Source of the DNA: Campylorhamphus procurvoides
Lineage: Eukaryota; Chordata; Aves; Passeriformes; Dendrocolaptidae
DNA: 64,000 nucleotides
Direction of reading: 5' to 3'
Assembly: GCA_013396655.1 (NCBI GenBank)
Contig: WBMV01007391.1
Coordinates: 561,017-625,016 of the forward strand
The notes below the pieces were generated by a model that saw nothing but the letters and a program-made list of their open reading frames with translations, searched no databases and had not been told where the DNA came from. The first letter of the stretch is position 1; each line of letters starts with the position of its first letter. Positions 60,101-64,000 of this stretch are shown here, one piece after another. The position numbers and the translations under genes are program-made.

Positions 60101-62259
60101 GAAAGAGTTGAAACAATTGGGGAACAACAAAAAAAAAATAGGCTCATAGTGAGTGCTGTTTTGAGTTCCCTTTTATGTGTGTTTTCACTCCCATAGATGA
60201 GAGAAATAGCAAAGCATTCAAATGCTAGTTCTCTCAGTATTTACCTTATAATTTCTTATGTTAACTGATGTGAAAGATCTATGGCCAGCTTTTCAGGGGT
60301 ACTGGGTCCTCAGTACTACTGCTGCTAATGTTCAATCCTGACTTATAGAATCTATGTAGATAGTCAAATTTTTCACAGCATTATGTATGTTAAGATCGTC
60401 TCACAAATTTATGAATGCTCCTGATAAGAATTTTTTGTTTCTCTGTGAGGGTAAAAGTACAAGTAATTTCATGGGTCTTAATAAGTAAGGTGGCATGAAA
60501 ATAAATCTGCAAAGCACTCCTTTAAGCTTAGTATGAGGGAGGAAAGTGAAAGTGAGTACACAAACATGAAGTTCATAGCTATGCATTCAAAGCAGGTCTA
60601 GATAACATGCCTCTGTACAATGATTAAGTATACAAGCAATGCAGATGACAAAAAAAAGCAGAATTATGATTTCATCAAATAATACAGGAGTCCTGTTGAC
60701 TATTTGATGCAGGATCATAAATTTAAAGCTGGATAAAAGTGCACTTGCACAAAGAAGCAACTGATGTGTGTAGATCACATGAATTCAGACAATATTATTC
60801 TGGCATTTCCAAACTTAATCCATCAGCCTTTGTATTTGTTGAGTATTCTCTGGAGCATACAAATGATACAGTGTTTTCCCATTTTGCTCAAAGTGTATCT
60901 TAGCTTTTATCCATAATACTTTGAATATTTAGATTCAGGAAAGTCATGGTGATTTCAAGTTGAAGCTGATACACGTGATAAGAACCCCATCATTCCTTGT
61001 CAATCCTTGGTTATAACTAACCCTTTTACAGTTCTATCAGAGATTATCTGCATCTAAATGCATAAAATCGTTTTTAATGCTGGAATGTATGATAGCACTA
61101 TTAACACTCATAGAACAAACGTATAGACCTTTGAAATATTTAACTATGCCTGTATTGTACTAGGCCAAAAATTCAGAATATGCTGTTTGGGTCCTTTAAA
61201 TTCCACTTTTGTACAGAGTAGGTACTGAATCCAAGAGATTTGTAACTATATCTGGTGTGGCTCTTGTAAAGGAAATTAGGGAAATCTTTTGTTTCCTATT
61301 CACCAGATTGGAAGACTAATAGTCTGTATGGACAGGGGAAGTGCACTGTTCTTTATTTGTATTTTTGTAGTGTCTTTAATTCTAAATATTGGCCATGAGA
61401 AAAGGTGTCCAGAGGCATTGTGAAAAAGGATACTGTGTAAAACTACAGCACTTGTGACAATAAATATACTATGAACTTAGAAATTATGTGGTTTCTTTGA
61501 TGTTGCACTTTTGAGGGTAATGCTTAAGTTCTTCAGTACAGAAAATTTAGCAATTTATTTTGTCACTTTAGAAATCCCGTATCTGCATAGAGAAAAGGTT
61601 GAATTACTCTGAAATGTGCATGAAGTGTTTTTCTGAGTGTGGCTTTGGCACATGATATGGCAAGAAGTGTAATACTACTGTTCTCTTGATTCTATGTCCT
61701 GGTGAAGTCAATATAAAGCTTTTATGGTCTCAGAGTGCCTCAGGATTTGGATCAGAGTTTTCAAAATTTAGCTTCAGAAAATTAAACATATGGGCTTACA
61801 AATAAAGCTTAGAGAACTGTGGATAGTAGTACCTGTGTAAATCCAGTCTGTTTCAACTCTCTCCGTTTCATTTCCATGCACAGTGTACACAGCATATTCC
61901 TTGGTATTTACACACATAATGGCCTGTTAAATTTGCTGGTATCATTTTACTGTCTCATAAACATGAGTTTTTTCATGAAAGTAATTAATTAAAGTGAGAT
62001 TACATTGCAGAATCTTCACTGGTGAAGAGATAAGAAAAAAAGCTGCAAGATAAATATGTCAATGTCATTCCCAAAGCAGAATGAAAATCTCAACTTCAAC
62101 AATGTCAACAAAAACATGTTTCTCTTCAGACTTAATTTCCATGAGAAACTATGTTAAATTAAAACCTTCCAGTGCAGTGTCCTTCCATTTTTTGCATTTT
62201 TACTACCTAGAGATCAAACAGTTTGACACAGCAAAAATTCTAGTGAGTTAGGAAGAAAT
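57106..62259. other. Unique AT-rich non-coding DNA, no gene seen
   Basis: No gene is supported over 5 kb. An acceptor-like tttttctttttttgccag ends near 57412 and is followed by a short open frame of about 25 codons closing at a TAA. That is too short to call a terminal exon. Chance frames reach 83 codons (59865-60116 on -). A weak trace of the ancient 'cctgtgtaaatccagt' repeat type occurs near 61832. Confidence 0.5.
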
Positions 62260-62873
62260 GCTGATTGGTTTGTTGGCTGGTGGCCGGGGGAATGTTATGA
62301 CCGAGTAATTATGTGTTCTGGACAGATGTATTAACCAGGCTTCGAGCTGGAGCCACTGGATATTATTTTAGTCATAAGACTAGAGGAACTGAATCATTTT
62401 CAAAGAGCTGGCTGGCTGACACTGCTTTAGTGATGCCTGTTCCAATGACTCTTTGGCAACAACTTCCAACACTGCACTTATGACACAGTAAACAAAAACT
62501 ACATTAAAGGTTTGTTTTTTAATCATAGAGAAGTTCAACATTTCCACTGAACTTTTTTGCTATTTATCAAGAAGCACTGAAGGTTATTCTAAAGCTTCCA
62601 CCCTTGTTTCTTTTAACAAAGAAGGGGAGCCGTTTAGCCAAACTGTTTTAGATCTGATGATAGTAAGAATAGGGTTTTATCAATTCATTGACTTCTTATC
62701 TCTAAACCTGCTGTGTCATGTTTGTTTAATCACTCACTTTGTGAGGTGAGTAAGAATGGGTTTTTTTTTATCGGCCTGACAAGCAGGATGAGAGAGGCTT
62801 TCATTGTAAGCCTCAAGTTAAGAGATGATGAGATTTCTTGTGTTCTGGTAAGTAATAACATTATTTTGCAAGA
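62260..62873. other. Non-coding DNA of less AT-biased texture
   Basis: 62260-62480 is more mixed in composition and holds ccgagtaattatg and gctggctggctgac blocks. It could be a conserved non-coding element, but nothing proves it. Two consensus-like donors occur without matching acceptors: GAG|GTGAGT (GT at 62746-62747) and CTG|GTAAGT (GT at 62848-62849). Confidence 0.4.
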
Positions 62874-62947
62874 TCCTGGAGTATTATATTGATAGATAAA
62901 GAAAGAAGCTTCCTGGAGTATTATATTGATCGGTAAAGAAAGAAGTT
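62874..62947. repeat. 37-bp tandem duplication (two copies)
   Basis: Copy one (62874-62910) and copy two (62911-62947) both begin tcctggagtattatattgat and agree at 34 of 37 positions. The differences are at unit positions 21, 23 and 36. The high identity argues for a fairly recent duplication. Confidence 0.95.
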
Positions 62948-63212
62948 GAAAGGAAATCTGTATTAAGTGCAGTATTTACTGAAAAAATTATAACTTTGAC
63001 AAATTAAAAAGGGCATAATGTGTGCATATATATATATATTCTAAACATGATACTTGAAATATTTCAGCAAAGTTTACCACCTGAAAACCAAGCATTAAAA
63101 GACTGTTGGGATTTAAAGACCAGTTATTTTATTAATTTTTAAGCCACTTGATTTCTGGTTTTTGCAAACACACATTGCCAAAGTGCAATTAATTTGCAAA
63201 GGCAGATTGTCA
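62948..63212. other. Unique AT-rich DNA with (AT)7
   Basis: A short AT microsatellite lies at 63026-63039. Nothing else is seen. Confidence 0.6.
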
Positions 63213-63270
63213 AGGGGTTTTTTTTTGTTTTGGGGTTTTTTATGAGGGGGGAGTGGAGGGTGGGGAGGGG
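63213..63270 (+). repeat. T/G-rich tract ending in a canonical G-quadruplex motif
   Basis: G4 and T-runs (63214-63240) lead into G6-agtgga-G3-t-G4-a-G4 at 63246-63270. This meets the standard four-run pattern with loops of 6, 1 and 1 nt on the plus strand. It is the best quadruplex candidate of the window. Confidence 0.8.
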
Positions 63271-64000
63271 ATGTTCTGTGTTTTCATAGTTCTAAATTGA
63301 CTTCATTACTGGTTCTTTCCCAAAGATAGAACATAGAACAAGAGCAGCTCTTCATAATGAAGCGGGAAAGAGTCTGTTGTTTTGATTTCCCTCTGCAGTG
63401 ATGGATTATGAATGTAAACTGTTATGTAAGGTCATTTTGAACATTGCCCTGAAGGCAGTATGTCAAGGGAAGCATAGCAAACAAGTCAAAGATTCTCTTT
63501 CTTGGAATTGCAATGGATTTAAATGAAGAAGGCTTTTTTCTGCCCTCAGATTATAAGGGCACGGTATGTGACTGGAAAAGTACAGATCTGGAAGCTGATT
63601 ATAGGAGTCTTGAGAAGTTTTATTTTTAGGTCTCCTACTTGCTCATTTGACTATGGTAAATGGTAGACTCTCTGCTTCAGGTTCACCTTTTGTAAAGAAC
63701 TGGTGGTAAAGTGTTGAGGTTCATGACAACTACCATAGTACTAAATGTCTGAGGCTTGTGCTTTGTTTGGTTTAGGGGTGCTATGAGTAAATGAATAGTG
63801 AAAAAAAAAAAAAAAAGAAACCATGAGAGAAAGAGTATGCAATGGCAAAATGTAAAAGAGAGATCAAAATTCTCCCTTCAGAATTGTACAAGGGGAAATT
63901 ATCCTTGTCTCTGGTGATTCATGTTGTCTTTTGATGGTGTGTGCATGCTGGAGCGCCTTATAATTTGTATACCCTGACCAATTACGACGGATCAATTTGG
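63271..64000. other. Unique AT-rich non-coding DNA with A16
   Basis: An A16 run at 63801-63816 has no polyadenylation signal or retrocopy body before it. No gene is visible up to the window end. Confidence 0.6.

Noticed and set aside
63801..63816. A16 run as a retroposition tail
   Set aside because: No AATAAA-type signal or recognisable retrocopy upstream.
1..64000. Prokaryotic features (operons, ribosome binding sites, CRISPR arrays, riboswitches), endogenous viral genes and toxin genes
   Set aside because: None seen. Composition, repeats and lack of long frames indicate vertebrate non-coding DNA.

Overview
This window looks like AT-rich, non-coding nuclear DNA from a bird. It may be intergenic, or the inside of a very large intron. 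The avian call rests on three CR1 LINE relics. Two are short 3' ends of avian type, one in each orientation (about 2237-2347 on + and 36644-36850 on -). The third is a longer, much more decayed copy on the minus strand (about 8855-10300). Also bird-like are the T/G-rich low-complexity tracts and the lack of any mammalian L1 or Alu sequence. The CR1 assignments come from comparison with the consensus as remembered, not from a database search.

I found no convincing protein-coding gene, rRNA, tRNA, known ncRNA, CRISPR array, prokaryotic operon or viral gene. The longest open frames are about 120-140 codons. They have low-complexity or AT-driven composition, show no domain I recognise, and are of a size expected by chance in 64 kb of AT-rich DNA. 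I therefore do not annotate them as genes. A few places carry well-spaced splice-acceptor and donor pairs: 5338-5367 on -, 7998-8084 on +, 37730-37890 on + and 47345-47377 on -. They are reported as weak exon candidates only. They do not share one strand or link into one gene.

Layout: 1-2.2 kb is featureless, followed by a CR1 tail. At 4.87-4.93 kb lies a fragment of an ancient amniote repeat, and at 6.83 kb a perfect 13-bp hairpin. The old CR1 copy fills 8.86-10.3 kb, with ancient-repeat fragments at 11.3 kb and a palindrome and E-box cluster at 12.7-12.9 kb. A tRNA-like SINE relic sits at 13.65 kb, T/G-rich DNA at 15.7 kb, a poly-T run of about 49 bases at 16.5 kb, and a small GC-richer patch with a CTCF-like motif at 17.5 kb. 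From 18 to 33 kb there is mostly unique AT-rich DNA with microsatellites and one Z-DNA-prone stretch. At 33.2 kb nuclear-receptor half-sites and a homeobox core cluster together, and the second CR1 tail is at 36.7 kb. Ancient-repeat fragments occur at 40.9, 47.2, 49.6 and 57.1 kb. A good CTCF-like motif at 45.7 kb lies beside a 16-bp hairpin at 46.0 kb. G-quadruplex-type runs occur at 50.2, 51.8 and 63.25 kb, and a 37-bp tandem duplication at 62.9 kb.

No genes can be shown to work together here. The plausible functions are regulatory or architectural: insulator, enhancer or minor non-coding transcript. I did not find a clear undescribed system; the candidates below are ranked modestly for that reason.
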